Of a DNA stretch of 64,000 nt, positions 21,201-33,429 are shown piece by piece. The stretch covers positions 186,001 to 250,000 of the forward strand of contig WHUX01000031.1 in the NCBI GenBank assembly GCA_015179025.1, given 5' to 3'. How positions within the stretch are numbered: position 1 is the stretch's first letter; each line of letters opens with the position of its first letter. Source of the stretch: Terfezia claveryi (taxonomy: Eukaryota > Ascomycota > Pezizomycetes > Pezizales > Pezizaceae). The notes under the pieces are model-generated. The model was not told where the DNA came from. It was given only the letters and a program-made list of their open reading frames with translations, and made no database searches. The translations under genes were made by a program, and so were the position numbers.

Positions 21201-23659
21201 TGGAGTTCCAATAATCTCCCCCTTAACTTCAGCGTTAAGGGAGATGAGGCACAAATTGTGACGTCAGTACGGTACGACTCAGTTTCGAGTCTATTCCAAG
21301 CAGACATTGAGGGCTAGCACGAGCTCCTACAGGTTGTTATTTGTAGATTCGTCGAGATTGCAGAGTCAGGGACTGTATTGGGGGCCTGCATTTGAGTTCC
21401 TGCTGCTCTATGCTGTCCACACAACATTGTACAAAACACAACTGACCGACCAAATAAGAGACCAAAGTGTCTCTCCCTTTATACCATTTGGCCCGCATAC
21501 GGTAGTTGCTCCGCTCGCCTTGTCTGACGTTTCTTCGGCGTGGTCAAACTCCTTGTGCACACCCTTCCTCTCTCGTTGGCCAAACAGTACGTGTCTCCAG
21601 GAGCGGTCGGGTTCGAGACTACGTGTCTCTAGTCTGGTTGGCTCCGTGTCTCCTGTTTCTGATCTTGTTTTCACCCCACCATCCAATCTAGATCGATTAA
21701 GTGGTCACGATCCTGTTGGGGTGAAGCCCTAGAGTTAATTGCCAGCCTGACACCCTCCTTTAACTTCTCACATCAAAACTTTCTCTTATCCAAACAAGAA
21801 ATTATTTCATTACTCGTTGATCTTACCTATGACGAGGGACCGCATAACCCCAGGCCCGGTCTCTGCCCTTATCAAGACTACCTTCCTTTACACTCCAACT
21901 AGTCTCGTGCCCACTCCAACCGTTTATACTTCCAAATATTTCCTCACCTCACCCTTATAGCCAAACTAATAACTGGTGTTTTCTGCATCTCGACTAGAGG
22001 CTTATACGAAGCAGACTACTTGCCTAATTCAGATTATCCCCCTGGGTCATTCATTATACTCGCTTATACCCTCTGCTCCTCATTGCTTCACTGCTGTGTG
22101 GACCAGGCCTTGCCTGGTACCTAACTTCCTCTTAAAAATTACTCGTTGGGATTTCAGGCCAACCAGACCAAAACCCTACTTCTAGCCGCGGCAGACGACA
22201 TCTATATTCATATTCGATATGTCATTAGGTACACTTGATGACTCGGTGTTTCCGTCTCCACTCGTGTCTCGCACGTCGTGTCATCATCCATCATAGGCCT
22301 CCACAGATTGGCCTAGACAAAGACGTAAGCCTATTCATCAAAACTCTTCTCTGCTCTACTTGCATAGACCTAACAACTATCCTCGGTGCTCAGTATTTTC
22401 TCGTTGAGCCGGTTTCCGGGTAACACCCCCGTAAACAACCCTGGAAGATTTTACTAATCTATTTCGTTTCCACAGTCGAATGCACCGCTAAAGGCGCAGA
22501 GATTTCATCCATTTTACTTGTCAATTTAAATCCTAATATGTTATACAATGCTGCGGGAACCCATAGGAGAGTGCAGGAACCAAGTGGAATGTACTCCATC
22601 CGGGTTGAGAGATAGACTCAGCCAGGGAGGAGCAGGATGGTTGGTAAGTGTTTTGTCTGACTTGACAGAGCTTTGCAGTTAACATGACTACCACAGCCCT
22701 GGACCTTTAGTACCGCAATCTCGCCTCAGAATAGAAACGACACTCGCCTTTAACCTTAACCCTCTCACAATCCAACAGATGCTTCACCGAGATTTAATGC
22801 GTGTGAAGAGAGCTCTATTCCAGACGGTACAAACCAAAGAAATGAGCAACAACACAGACTTCAATAACCAGATACTGTTTGGGTTTATTAAATCTCAGAA
22901 AGGGACAGACTCCAGTTTCCCTAAAACAATACTGGTACTTAGATATCTACAGTTGATAAGTTGTATCCTGCGTTCTTGGTTGGTTCTGATTTTCCTCGAG
23001 CTCTTGTCCTTGCAATTGCCAAATCTCCGTTCCAGTCTTACTATAGCTTTATGTGTTAAAGGATGGCAAAATTGATTTTCACAAAGAAAACTCTGACCAT
23101 CCATACCGGAATACTAATATTCTACTAAAACTCTGTTCTCACATATCCATGCCTAGTTGTTCTAGATTATCTTTTTCAATCTTGCTCTGTTCCATTCTCT
23201 TCTGTTCCACTCCCTCTCTTTGTTTCGCTCCTACGTCGTCTAGTAATCACGACGATTGGTCAATTCGAAGCTTATTGATCTTAATAGATAGTTCACGTGT
23301 TTTTCCATGTTTGGAGGCAATTTGATCTGAGATTCTTACATGCTTTATTTATTTTATCTTCCTTCGCGTTTAATGTCACCCCAGCTATGCGTGGGTTGCC
23401 TTTCATTCTCATTGAAAATTTAGACACTAGGTATCATTGTACCCTACTATATATGTTGGATTACTATCATCCAACACCATTATTTTTATTCCCAAACCTG
23501 GATCTAGTATAAGCGAGGAGGGAATTTTTGTTTTCCTTCTCTACGGGGAGGGCTGGAACGGGATCTGGCGGTGGAGTTACATTCATGACGGAGGTGATGG
23601 TCGGGGGAGGAGGCAGGGTTTATTTCCGTTTGTCTTTGGCTAGGGAGGCAGGATGTCTA
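18252..23659. other. Gene-less stretch with MITEs
   Basis: Apart from the MITE at 19854-19917, a MITE end at 21630-21642 and reversed ends near 18463, 18700 and 22160, no element or gene can be named. There is a short tandem of AAAATGTCC near 19002-19027 and a run of 13 C at 19375-19387. Scattered open frames (for example 20152-20356, ending RYDGKVFLYRSECNEEQ) have no start codon or family resemblance. Confidence 0.35.
19854..19917. mobile_element. 64-bp MITE with TA flanks
   Basis: The left end GTCTGGTCCTCC and the right end GTGCCAACCAGAC are bounded by TA. The interior has CCTCCTAGGAGGG, again a perfect short hairpin near the right end. The left terminus is more diverged than the right. 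Confidence 0.65.
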
Positions 23660-23760
23660 TGTAGCCCGTTGCTCCGTGGGTGTACCGAGTCTTTTAAGAT
23701 GAGGGAACGAGGCGATCTCAAGCCTTATGCTCCACAGACGTATAGACTTCAAAAAAAAAC
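23660..23760 (+). mobile_element. 3' end of the second retroelement family
   Basis: GATGAGGGAACGAGG, then CTCAAGCCTTATGCTCCACAG, GTATAGACTT and a run of A. The same order occurs at 46105-46170 (+) and at 15607-15665 (-). This defines a second family of poly(A)-ended retroelements, distinct from the hairpin type. No coding part can be assigned to this copy. Confidence 0.55.
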
Positions 23761-26132
23761 TCCCATTCCCAGCATCTAGTTTTACGTGAAGACCAATTTT
23801 CTCACTACTCCTGCATACTCAGTTTCGTTCGGTAATATGATCAGAACAATTCACTAGCCCATTCTCGTATCACTAACCAGCTATGATCCTCACTTAATTT
23901 AGTCTGGTTGGCACAACCTCTCGTACTTTAATTTAGTATTGCTGCGTAGGGAATCGGATTACCGGAAGTGGTATCAGTCGCACGCCAGAGTGTCGACAGC
24001 TTCGCTCACCTAAATGCAATTCCCACTGTCTACAGATTCATGAACCAGACAATATGACAATGTGACAGTGGCTCCACACTGTGATATACTCACATTATAC
24101 GATATCGTTAAGTTGATACACCCAACCTCTTCACGCTGCTTATTCACTGAACCCCAGTGAGTCTACTCTGCTAAAGTACGAGAGTTGCTCCCTTCCACCA
24201 ATGCTTCTGCTAATAGATCCAGTAGGCAATAGGATTAGCACAAAATCGTACCGTTGCTTTTCCGGATATACGTGTACGCATGACTACAGTAGCAAGGGAG
24301 GTTTCAAGGGAGGTGAGATATGTATATTGTCGACAACCTGAGGAATTACGACCCTAATTTTGCTAACGGAAGAAATGTAGTTTTTAGGCGTTGGAAAATC
24401 CCATTCAACAGACAGGAGAATTGATAGCCAACAGACTACTTTGGTGTCGAAGCCTCTAAAAGAAGGATAATACTGTTGTCTGATCACATTATGCCTTCAT
24501 CCCTGTGGAGGGGTTGACAGCAGGCTATGATTAGAAAGGCTCAGAGCTGATGATACATCACAGTCATGTAGTTCAACGAGTAGTACGACTCTGGTCAGTT
24601 TGCACTTTTCTGGTCACACCACCTTTATGGTTTCTATGTCTTCATCCAGAGGGATCTCTTAGTAGGATGTTTTTGCAAGATTGCATACGTTTTGAGTTTT
24701 CGTCCCGAGTCACGGATCCGTCACACGACATTTACTTCGAGATTATTTAATGGGACTATTGAAGACCGATTCCTCTTCTTTCCCTTGGGCCATCACAATG
24801 TAAGTTTAGAGTGTCTGCAGTTGTGTTAATTAAGTTTGGCATTTACCTGGTGTTCTTCCAAAATATTCCCCATACCGTCCAGGCTCTGTGGTGGACAAAC
24901 GAGCAAACAGACTTTGCAAACATCACATACCCCTACATAATCTTTTTTTGAGGACTACAAAATACCCGGTCATGTTGGGTTATCTTAGTCACACTGCTGG
25001 CTACTCCAGAAGAAACTATTGGGTTACCCCAATATCCCTTGCAGTCCCGAAGGCCTGTCCCTGCTTCGCCTATTGCTAATTGCTAATAGTTAAAACAAGT
25101 TTCCTCGGACCCGATGTTGACTGCGGGAATCATTGATCATGATTTTGTATAAGAACCTCATGTTACAACCAGGTATGAAGTATCCCACTCCATTATGGTG
25201 GTCTTCTAGGTGGCACAGGCAGTCATCTGAATAGGCCAATATACTGGTCAAAGCAAGTCTGGATCGAACTCTACTGATTGAGCAGTATAATGTGAATCAA
25301 GGGTTTGAAGCTTAACAGCGCTTATTATTCGCACTGACCGTAGTTGTACAGCGCATACATAGTCTGTGGGCATACCGAATTTTTACAAATCCCTGCAAGA
25401 AAAAAAAAAGTCAATTTGGTGGTTCCACGCGAGCTGTCTGTGCGCATACCGGAACTTCTCAAGATGATTGTCCTTCAGATTCACGAGTATTTGTGACGAT
25501 CCCCGTTTCCTCCTCACAGAAGCAGGATTTTTGAGTGTTTTTCAATGTTCCGAGGGCTGCCCCACCGAGAACCTTTATAATGGTTGCCCTTTCGATGGGG
25601 AAAAGCTCAGAATCTGCATAGTGAATACCACTGACACAAGATTAAGACTCCCCAGATAAACTCCACATGGTAAATATGCTACTCACAAAAAAAAATACGG
25701 TTCAAACCTGCTATAAATGCTATCTCCAGACCTTCACACATGGAGAAAAGTGATCCGTAACGAGGCTTGCTCACGGAATTGGGTTCAAGCGCTACCCAAA
25801 GTACTCAGAGATAAAAATCAGGGCATTGAGGCGAGTTTTACAAGCCATAATGGGCACTCCTTCAATCGTGAAAAGCAAAAGAATTGGGTACTTAATTAGC
25901 TAAATACGGGTACGATGATGTTTTCGGTACCAGCATTCACCAATTCCGACGAATTACAAAAAGGTTATTAAAGTGTACTCTCACTATTACATGCTTCGCA
26001 ATGACAGATATCTCAAGCCTACGCTCTAGGTCTCCACCGATAATTGCCGGTCCCCCTCCCGCGCCTCCTGCCCCACTCCTCCAGGACTGAAAAAGGGTTC
26101 GCAGCAAGTAAATGAACAACCTGCAAGTGAGC
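23761..26132. other. Gene-less stretch
   Basis: A MITE end (TAGTCTGGTTGGCACAACC) lies at 23900-23918. No gene or other element is supported. Confidence 0.35.
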
Positions 26133-27299
26133 TTATTCCTTTCTAAGCTCAGCTTCAGGTGTATGATCACCTCCACGAGGGAATGGATATGGAACTGTCC
26201 CAGGTGGCCTGGTGCCAAATGGATATGCACGGAGGTCTTCATTTTGTACCAAGCCTAACTGGACAGAGAAAGGGCCGGGTTGTTGAGAATCAGCTACCTC
26301 CGACCATGGCCGCTGTGGAAACGACACTTTGTTCTCGGCCTCATGGGGTTGTACAGAGCTAGTTTGCCTAATATCACATAAAATTATATCAGCGGGCGTT
26401 CGTTGAGAGGAAACATTTGAGATGCAACATCTGTAAGCCTGGGGCGGTGTGGCTTTGACATACTCTGCACTGCTCTCCTCTTTTTCTTCCTTATCCATAT
26501 CAGGCCAGGGGTGGAGTTCACTCTCCAAGTATGGGCCACAATGCCCATCAAAGACATCACCATCAGATAGTTCACCCTCACGTCCTGAGCGGTCCATGTC
26601 GTTTGGCAACGCAATCACCCTATCAACATCAGATGCCGGATCCAGGGTCTTGGTGGACTCCCGGCTCTGGCTTACAGCCGTTAACATTGATTGTCTTGTA
26701 GCCTTTGGTGGTTCCGTAGTACTACTGGCTGGTGGAACGCGGGAGGTGGGAACCTGCACCACTCCTTGGGTTCGGTCGTGTATTTGCCTTGGAGTTAATT
26801 CTCTGTCTATAGCGGGACTTCCTTGACTTTCAGGCGCGCCATCGACACTGACGGAATTGCTTTGCGTGGATAAGTTCTGGGGTGGGAATTGCTCGAGGTT
26901 TGGATAAGGTTGCTCCCGCGGCTGAGAAACCAGGTGGTTCTGGGGATGGGAAGGTTCCTGCCCACTTGCGTTGGGATCCTGGATACGACGTTCCGCTGTT
27001 GATGCTGAATTCACGTTGCCGGGATTGGTAGGGTACGCATTATCCTCCGCAGGTACTGGACGCTTAGTTCCCCCCTGAAGGCCCAAGGTAAGGTTGGAGA
27101 TACCACGTCGTTGCATATTGTAGGTATCGATTTCTGAATCAATTTGTTTTGGTGGTTTAGCAATTGTGGAGAATGAAAGAGAGCCAAGTGATGGACTAAG
27201 GTATATATATACTCCTCCACGGTTTCCAGCTGGTGCCTTCCGCCTGGGAATTCTCGAGGTTATGATGCGATCGAGTGCAGGTATCACTACATTCATCAT
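26133..27299 (-). CDS. Large disordered orphan protein, 388 aa
   Basis: A single open frame from ATGATG at 27299 (context ACCAAG before it) to a stop at 26133. No known domain or TM segment. Apart from the N-terminal ~60 residues, which are basic with Pro and Ser, the sequence is rich in Pro, Gln, Ser, Glu and Asp and looks intrinsically disordered, for example QEPSHPQNHLVSQPREQPY and the acidic MDKEEKEESS. The C-terminus has PYPFPRGGDHTPEAELRKE. It could be one long exon or include an unrecognised small intron near the 5' end. Function unknown. Confidence 0.5.
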   Translation of the reverse strand: MMNVVIPALDRIITSRIPRRKAPAGNRGGVYIYLSPSLGSLSFSTIAKPPKQIDSEIDTYNMQRRGISNLTLGLQGGTKRPVPAEDNAYPTNPGNVNSASTAERRIQDPNASGQEPSHPQNHLVSQPREQPYPNLEQFPPQNLSTQSNSVSVDGAPESQGSPAIDRELTPRQIHDRTQGVVQVPTSRVPPASSTTEPPKATRQSMLTAVSQSRESTKTLDPASDVDRVIALPNDMDRSGREGELSDGDVFDGHCGPYLESELHPWPDMDKEEKEESSAEYVKATPPQAYRCCISNVSSQRTPADIILCDIRQTSSVQPHEAENKVSFPQRPWSEVADSQQPGPFSVQLGLVQNEDLRAYPFGTRPPGTVPYPFPRGGDHTPEAELRKE

Positions 27300-29197
27300 C
27301 TTGGTGAAGACTAACGACTAATTCCAGTTGCCGAGCAGAATTCCAGACATCGTGCCATACCATCACTTATGATTCCATGACAATGCTGATATCTTTGAGA
27401 CATTCTAGGACTGGTCTTTGTCCATTGTGCCATTGTGGGGATTTTGCGTGGCGGGATATGAACCGCGCTTCGCTGCAATGCGAGAAGTTGCGAAGGGAGG
27501 TATGGCCGTCCTGATATTTAGAAATATTAGAGTAACCCACGCGGGACTCAGCTAGGTCATAAAGTCTTCTTCACACGCAGGACCGAAAGAGTCACACCAA
27601 GGGATACGACTGGTCGTTGTTGGGAGTGAAGCAATAATGATTCCAGCATATGATCAGTATTCGTGGGATGCACTGGATCCAACTGGAAGGCCCGATCACT
27701 ATTGCTACTCTTAGACAATATAGAAGATCGATTACCGATCTTGCGGTTACCGCCATTTTGCAGCAGAATTCCCTCACCCCACAAGATTCATCTAGCCGGA
27801 CATCGGTGGATAGTCCGCTATACTAAAGGAACAGATAATAGCCAATCCCCATCTTCCATCCCCTACAGTGGTGTGTTTCTATATCTACAAATTGGAATCC
27901 GAATTTGAAATTGCGTGCGGATAGCTGCAGGTGTTTTCCATTGGTAGGTTCACCACCCAATGAATTGATTTCGCGTCAGCATAGAAATACTACCTCTATT
28001 TGGTTCAGGTGCATATTTTCGGCGTCTAATCAACCCAACACAAGAGAATATTCTATGGCGGATGGGAAAGTTACCGCATTCTTTTACACGAAGAATTTGT
28101 TAACCAGGTTGCAATCGACTAGGAAAAGCAGGAAAAGTAATTTCTCTATTTACGGCATTCAATGAGTCTACAACTCAGAGAGGCATCAATATATTGGAGT
28201 TCCAACAATTGAGTTGATATATGGCCATATATCTCGAGATATACATAATAGACCCGACAATCTATCTTAAGGAATCCACCTGAAGAAAGGGGGATACCAA
28301 ATATTGAACAGAGATTCAGCCCATACAGACGATCAAGGGATATTTTTCACTGAATTGAAGTGGAAGTTTGATACCCATGCCTGCATGGAATTCCGGAATG
28401 GATTCCTTCAAAGTTATATGAGCCATAGGTCCAAAATATGCATAGGTGATTCTGCCACTAGATTTGTGCAAGGGCGAAGCTCTTTCTCGAGCCGAGGGGC
28501 ACAGCCAAAATTATTTAAGCAAGAGTTCACATGTTGCCCCTCCCTGTTGAAGCGGAAACTGACCGAAAATTGTGTCGGAGTGTAGGCGGAAAAATATTAC
28601 GGCGCATGAACACTATGTTGGAAGGTCGAAGTGTAGTTTACGGAAACAGGAAGACATGGAAAGGATATTTCGTCAATTGAAGGACTGGGGATATGCAACC
28701 GACCATGAAGCCAACTTGCGAAAGAACAATTGAAGCGTTCAAGCTTGTGGTCCCCAACCTCCGACTCAATGCAAGGAAAGTGAAAGCAACGGGAACCTAG
28801 TATATGAAAAGACGTGATGGAAAAAGATTTGACCGCATGTTCCGCAAGTGAGGATGGGGGGATAATTATGCAACAAAGATCAACACGGATAAACCTACGT
28901 TCTGTGGTCAATGAACTAGCCGATAACAAAAAGGGACACAGTTGGAATCTACTACTCCCCAAATCCCGTAAAGTACATTTAAATATGTTCCCGAACACAG
29001 GCCACATATTCAACCTACACCACCCGAGTCATGTCGGTAGGTATGCCGTGTATTATGGTCGGGGCTATTTCTGGCGGCATTGTACGTAGCTCAGGGACAC
29101 TACAGTTTACAAATTTAGCTACAGCACTTCCACAGAAGAATTCCTTGTCGAAACCGCAGAGTTTGGAGTTAAGGACACATAAGGACTTCCGGTGCAC
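27300..29197. other. Stretch without a firm gene
   Basis: The best candidate is a plus-strand frame from ATG at 28817 to 29089 (91 aa, starting MEKDLTACSASEDGG), with no family resemblance. Its overlap with a minus-strand open frame makes both doubtful. Nothing else is recognised. Confidence 0.3.
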
Positions 29198-29758
29198 TTA
29201 CCATTCACAGTCGTTCTTCCTTTCAGTATGCCCCAGAACACTCCATTGCGAGTCAAGGATCGTATCGTCATGTTTGGAGTCTAACGAATAGACACCTGGG
29301 CCATCGTGGAAGGCGTAAATATCCTCTGGTTTCTGAACCTCCTGCCAGCCCGATTCCGGAAGCTCCCCGAAGTCTTCCCCGGCCGCCTCCAAGGCCGGAC
29401 GGCGGCGTTGGTGGTAAATCCTGGGGTCATCTTTTTGTGCCTCTGCAAGCTCTCGGATTAGATCCGGGTTTGATCTTGTTTGAGATGTCGGGTCGACATC
29501 TGCCGCTTGTACAAACTGTGGGGCCGTATGATCATCCCCGGTGTACTGGACTGTGCACTGGTATATCCTGTCAAATTCCTCAGCCACTGCCGAGTCCTCT
29601 TGGTGGCCAAGCTGAGGCCTAAAACTGACCGCCTGAGCCAGAGTTCGTAGTACCTGAGTCGGAGCAGAGAGGAGTGGAGCAATCTGGGATACAACCCCTT
29701 CCCTTACCCGGGATGTAACAGACGCAAGGGGATTGTCTATTGTTGTGCTGTCCTCCAT
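29198..29758 (-). CDS. Acidic orphan protein, 186 aa
   Basis: The frame starts at ATG 29758 (MEDSTTIDNPLASV), chosen because G at +4 and the protein-like start fit best. Another in-frame ATG lies at 29794 (MWTYCGEAPV), and the frame is open further upstream without an ATG. It stops at 29198. The middle is rich in Asp, Glu and Gln (EEFDRIYQC, DLIRELAEAQKDDPRIY) and the C-terminal third contains YAFHDGPGVYSLDSKHDD. No TM segment or known domain. Same strand as the 26133-27299 gene, 1.9 kb away. Confidence 0.45.
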   Translation of the reverse strand: MEDSTTIDNPLASVTSRVREGVVSQIAPLLSAPTQVLRTLAQAVSFRPQLGHQEDSAVAEEFDRIYQCTVQYTGDDHTAPQFVQAADVDPTSQTRSNPDLIRELAEAQKDDPRIYHQRRRPALEAAGEDFGELPESGWQEVQKPEDIYAFHDGPGVYSLDSKHDDTILDSQWSVLGHTERKNDCEW

Positions 29759-29794
29759 TACACTCACGGGAGCTTCTCCACAATATGTCCACAT

Positions 29795-31010
29795 TCCGTC
29801 GTGCAAATTCCCTACCGATCCTAGATGTAGTGTCAGCGAGGAAGCAGAGAATAGGGAAGCTCATCAAGAGGTTCTAGAGGTGGCAAGGTTAACTTATAGT
29901 AAGAGCAAGGTAAGTAAATAGGGGCAATGCAAGAGTCTCCTTAGAGCTCAGAAACTAGTTTCAATAGGCCAACGCAGGACTTACTCCGGAAATTGGCAGA
30001 TTGCCGCCCAGTGGGCGATCTCCGTGCCTTATATGACATCGTACTAAACTTCAATCTCCTCTAGAGAACCGCATTCTAGGTTAACCGGGCTAGGAGCACT
30101 GTCTTGGGTCCTCACCATCGGTTTACACATGCGCTGCTACGGTATCAACAAACATTGTCTCTTTTCCGGTTTCAATTTTCCGGCGAAGTCCTGCAATGTG
30201 TGTTAACGACCACCTCACAATTTCTACCTCTACACCCCCTCGAACCTTCGTGTTCCTTCTTGGTCTCTTGAAAGAACAAATATCATTCTGCCTTTTTTTG
30301 ACTGTTGTAAATATTAGGAGGTAAATGATCTATAACTAATTCATTTTGACCTGTCTTCAGTTTGTGGATGTATTACTAATTCCACAATAGCCAAGCCCGG
30401 CTATAGGCTATAGACATATGCCTACTCCATCACCGTCGGTAGCCTAGCATTCTTTCCTAGACCCACACAGTATTTAAGGTTCTCATGCCTTCATGCCAGT
30501 ACAAATTTATCAATCGGTAACTAGACCATTGATCTCACGCCCATGCACACGGCGGGAATCACCAGCACCAACCATTTGGACGACACAAGCATCGCCAGAA
30601 TGATCTCCATCTGGCCCTTCGTATTGGTTGATGGACTGGCAGGCGTAAAATGCCTGCTGTTGAGGTAAGAGTGACAATTCGGGAAAGCTGGGAGAGTAAT
30701 ATGACATCCCATGTGATCCTTTAGATCGTACTCCGAAATAGCTCCCATTTAATAAACTAATACATCCGCGAATTTCATAGCAAACAAGGTGGCGTGGTCT
30801 GCAATACTGTAGTCTGAGATGGAGGAGGGGTATCGAACGCTGGTAATGTGGGGAGGTAGTTAAGGAATATTGAGTATTCGCGATGGAATAGAATTCTATA
30901 TATTCTGGCGTGGTAGTGGAAAAGTTGATGAGAAATAGAAGGATGCAGGTATGATAGAATGGTTTGACAAAGATAGATATTTTTGAGCTGTTCTAAACAC
31001 ATCCGCTTAG
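29795..31010. other. Stretch with one weak gene candidate
   Basis: A minus-strand frame from ATG 30707 to 30510 encodes 65 aa (MSYYSPSFPELSLLPQQQ...), and the same frame is open for about 50 further codons upstream without an ATG. It could be a terminal exon. Nothing else is supported. Confidence 0.3.
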
Positions 31011-31199
31011 TGGCCATGGAGTTGAACTATCTACAAAGCCCGCCTGGGGATGTGCTGCATGTCTGGGCTCATCGCTTGAAACCAGTAATGATTCGTCCAA
31101 AGCGAGATTCCTAACCAGAGCGTGGAAAAACTGCCAGGACTTCCGACAATGTTATATCCAGAAAATAGTTAGTAAATTCCAGATTGGTGTCTGTTTAGG

Positions 31200-32855
31200 T
31201 TGAAAGTAAGCGCACATAGGCGGGAAATCAAGCGCCTCTTGTCCGCACATTCCACGTGGCACCTGGTGATACGCAGTCGTGGAATTGAAACAAATTACCC
31301 TGAACCGCTCGCCGCATTCATCGAATTGGATTTGTCCGCTAAAATCGGCAATGATAGACTAAACTTTCTGATGAAATATGGTAACCTTACACCACGGAGG
31401 GATAGGGATATTTTGATCATTTTTTTATTGAGCCGCGTGTATGAAAGGTTGCAACGACGGAGTGAATCGTGAGCATAATCGAACCAATTGATATGTTCTG
31501 GTCTGTTGCGGAATTAGAACTTTTAGTCTATACAAATTTCCCCTAACTTACCATACTTTTTTTTTTTTTTTTTTTAAAAAAATACTTGTGACTCCTATGC
31601 GGCCCCGTCAGGGAGCCATGAGGAGCCACTCGGAAACCGGAAGGGATTCAAGGGAAGGGCAAGTTAATCTGCCAATCCCACGCAAATAAATACAAATAGG
31701 GGGGCCCCGTGCTGTCATTAATGGACTGGCAAATAACCCGTAGGCCTGACTGGGCCTCACCCTTTGAGCTGGACTAAGAGAAGTATAGAACTGGGAAATG
31801 TGGTTACCTGAAGAAACTCGTGACAGACTGAGCTAGACAAAGGGGACTCGTAAATAAGCACTAAAGGAACTGAGAACTCTCAATGTCCGCTAACCTCCAC
31901 TGGATCGTGACTAAATAAACTTCTCGAACAATAGCTTGAAAAAGGCCTCCGTGGCCTCATAGGATTCCTCTCCCTCCTTTCTCCACTCCGGTTTGTCCAG
32001 CTCCTCCCAGCTGCGTTTATCTCCTAGAAAAGCTCCCCGGGGGCGGTTGAAGCGAGGGCAGTCAAAGACAACGTGTGAACCCGACTCTGAAGGGTGGCCG
32101 CACACGCACGCCGCTGATTCTGCTTTGCCAATATGATGCAGCCAGCTCTTGCTGAGAGGGCATGACGGTCCCATTCCACTCTTCTAGCCCCGTATCCCGC
32201 TTTCGTTCTCGCCTCTTTCCGTATGGCTTTAGAGGACGCACGGAGACCCCCTTCTGTTGCCGTACACTTTTGGCCCGTGAACTCTCCTAAATGAGACTGG
32301 AAGCTCGCAATCCGGTCCGCCTTTTCGTTCCCTGGAATAACTTACTATACTGTTCAACCCCATCAGCACCCTGCGACTTTACCGCTCTCACCATATTGTC
32401 AGTTGCAGAAGATAATGGTGGTATTGATTTGGATCAGTTTCACGCCCTGGGTTCCGCTCCATCTCGAAACGCAATTGAAGCATTCTCCGCTACCGCGCGC
32501 ACCAACTTTGAAGAGCATTTGCATACAATAGGAAGTAAATATCGGTTGAGCTTCGAAAAGTAATTCCCTTAAATCCAATTCAAGGCTATGGTAACTAACA
32601 TTGACTACCTACCTACCTAGGTATCGCAAAATCAAAGCAAACCTCCAAAATCTAAATCTAAAGTCTCCAATAGGTGACATTTAAGCCCGCTACGATGGAC
32701 ATCATTTGTATGAATATAAGCTGGTACGCAATGATGCACTATATTTTATTGTTGGCGAAAATAATAATGGGAAACTAGTGGTTTTGCAGCATGATGTATT
32801 TGATTTTATCGCACATGTTCCAAAAAGGAACAAGACCTATAGTACCATTAATTAG
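31200..32855 (+). pseudogene. Broken orphan gene split by a LINE insertion
   Basis: Three protein-like pieces in one direction are read as exons. About 31200-31460 contains TWHLVIRSRGIETNYPEPL and RDILIIFLLSRVYERLQRR. About 32405-32559 contains GIDLDQFHALGSAPSRN and YRLSFEK. 32621-32855 contains LYEYKLVRNDALYFIVGEN and VVLQHDVFDFIAHVPKRN. The last two join across a 61-bp intron (32560-32620, GTAATT...CTAAC...TAG). A LINE lies between the first and second pieces, probably in an intron (donor GTGAAT at 31461 would give phase 1, matching the acceptor). An in-frame TAA at 32682-32684 interrupts the last exon, after which 56 more codons remain open. The 5' end is not fixed; an ATG reading MELNYLQSPPGD at 31018 is a candidate. 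The family is unknown. Confidence 0.5.
31557..32337 (-). mobile_element. 5'-truncated LINE with target-site duplication
   Basis: Poly(T) at 31557-31577 marks the 3' end, followed on the minus strand by the hairpin UTR and the ORF2 C-terminus. That region carries NEKADR (end of an RNase H-like domain), the CVCG...ESGSHVVFDCPRF zinc knuckle (CxC...H...C pattern of LINE ORF2), and SWEELDKPEW...FFKLLFEKF before the stop at 31912. The flanks are TAACTTACCATAC (31544-31556) and TAACTTACTATAC (32338-32350), a 13-bp target-site duplication with one difference. The near-intact duplication suggests a fairly recent insertion. Confidence 0.85.
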
Positions 32856-32924
32856 AGGTATCATGAAATTACCCATAGTGAAGTATGACGTTTGATTGAA
32901 CAAGTGGAGGTTTAAGCAAGCGGA

Positions 32925-33419
32925 ATTTCTTTTTTAAATACTTATTACTCCAATGCGGTCCCCTTAGGGGGACCTTGAGGAGCCACCAAGAAACTCGAGT
33001 GGATTCAGGAACAAGGCAAGTTAATCTGCCAGGTCCGACGTTAACTACGTAGATGGGATCAAAGCCCCGTGCTGTCACTATAGTCTGGTTGGCACAAGCC
33101 CCTCGTAGAGCTGTCACTAAATAAAACTCGATAAATCCAAAAACCGAACCTGAAGGGACATAAAAACCTTAAGGACTTACCAAAAAGGGAATTTGTGGAC
33201 CACGCAAAGCCGGGTAGACCAATGCAAATATTAAGTGAGGTCATGATGGATGTACTAAAGAAGGTCTCCACGGCCTCTAAGGATTCGTCCGCCACCTTCA
33301 TCCACTCCGGCTTGTCCAGCTCTTCCCAGCTGCGCTTGCTCCTCAGGAGGCTGGCTCTCATGCGTTTAAACCGTGGACAATGGAAGGTAATGTGCTCTCC
33401 GTTCTCCACCGGGTGTCCG
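32925..33419 (-). mobile_element. Second 5'-truncated LINE with target-site duplication
   Basis: Same subfamily as the copy at 31.6-32.3 kb. The minus strand encodes GHPVENGEHITFHCPRFKR and SWEELDKPEWMKVADESLEAV, then the UTR with GAGGAGCCACC and a T-rich 3' tail. It is flanked by AGCAAGCGGA at 32915-32924 and again at 33420-33429, an exact 10-bp target-site duplication. A MITE-like piece (TAGTCTGGTTGGCAC, from 33081) interrupts its UTR. Confidence 0.8.
33083..33110 (+). repeat. MITE fragment nested in a LINE
   Basis: GTCTGGTTGGCACAAGCCCC followed by TCGTAGAG is the left half of the short MITE family. It sits in the 3' UTR of the LINE at 32925-33419 and is bracketed by the word GCTGTCACTA on the left and GCTGTCACTAA on the right. 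It inserted after the LINE did, or was carried by it. Confidence 0.6.
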
Positions 33420-33429
33420 AGCAAGCGGA

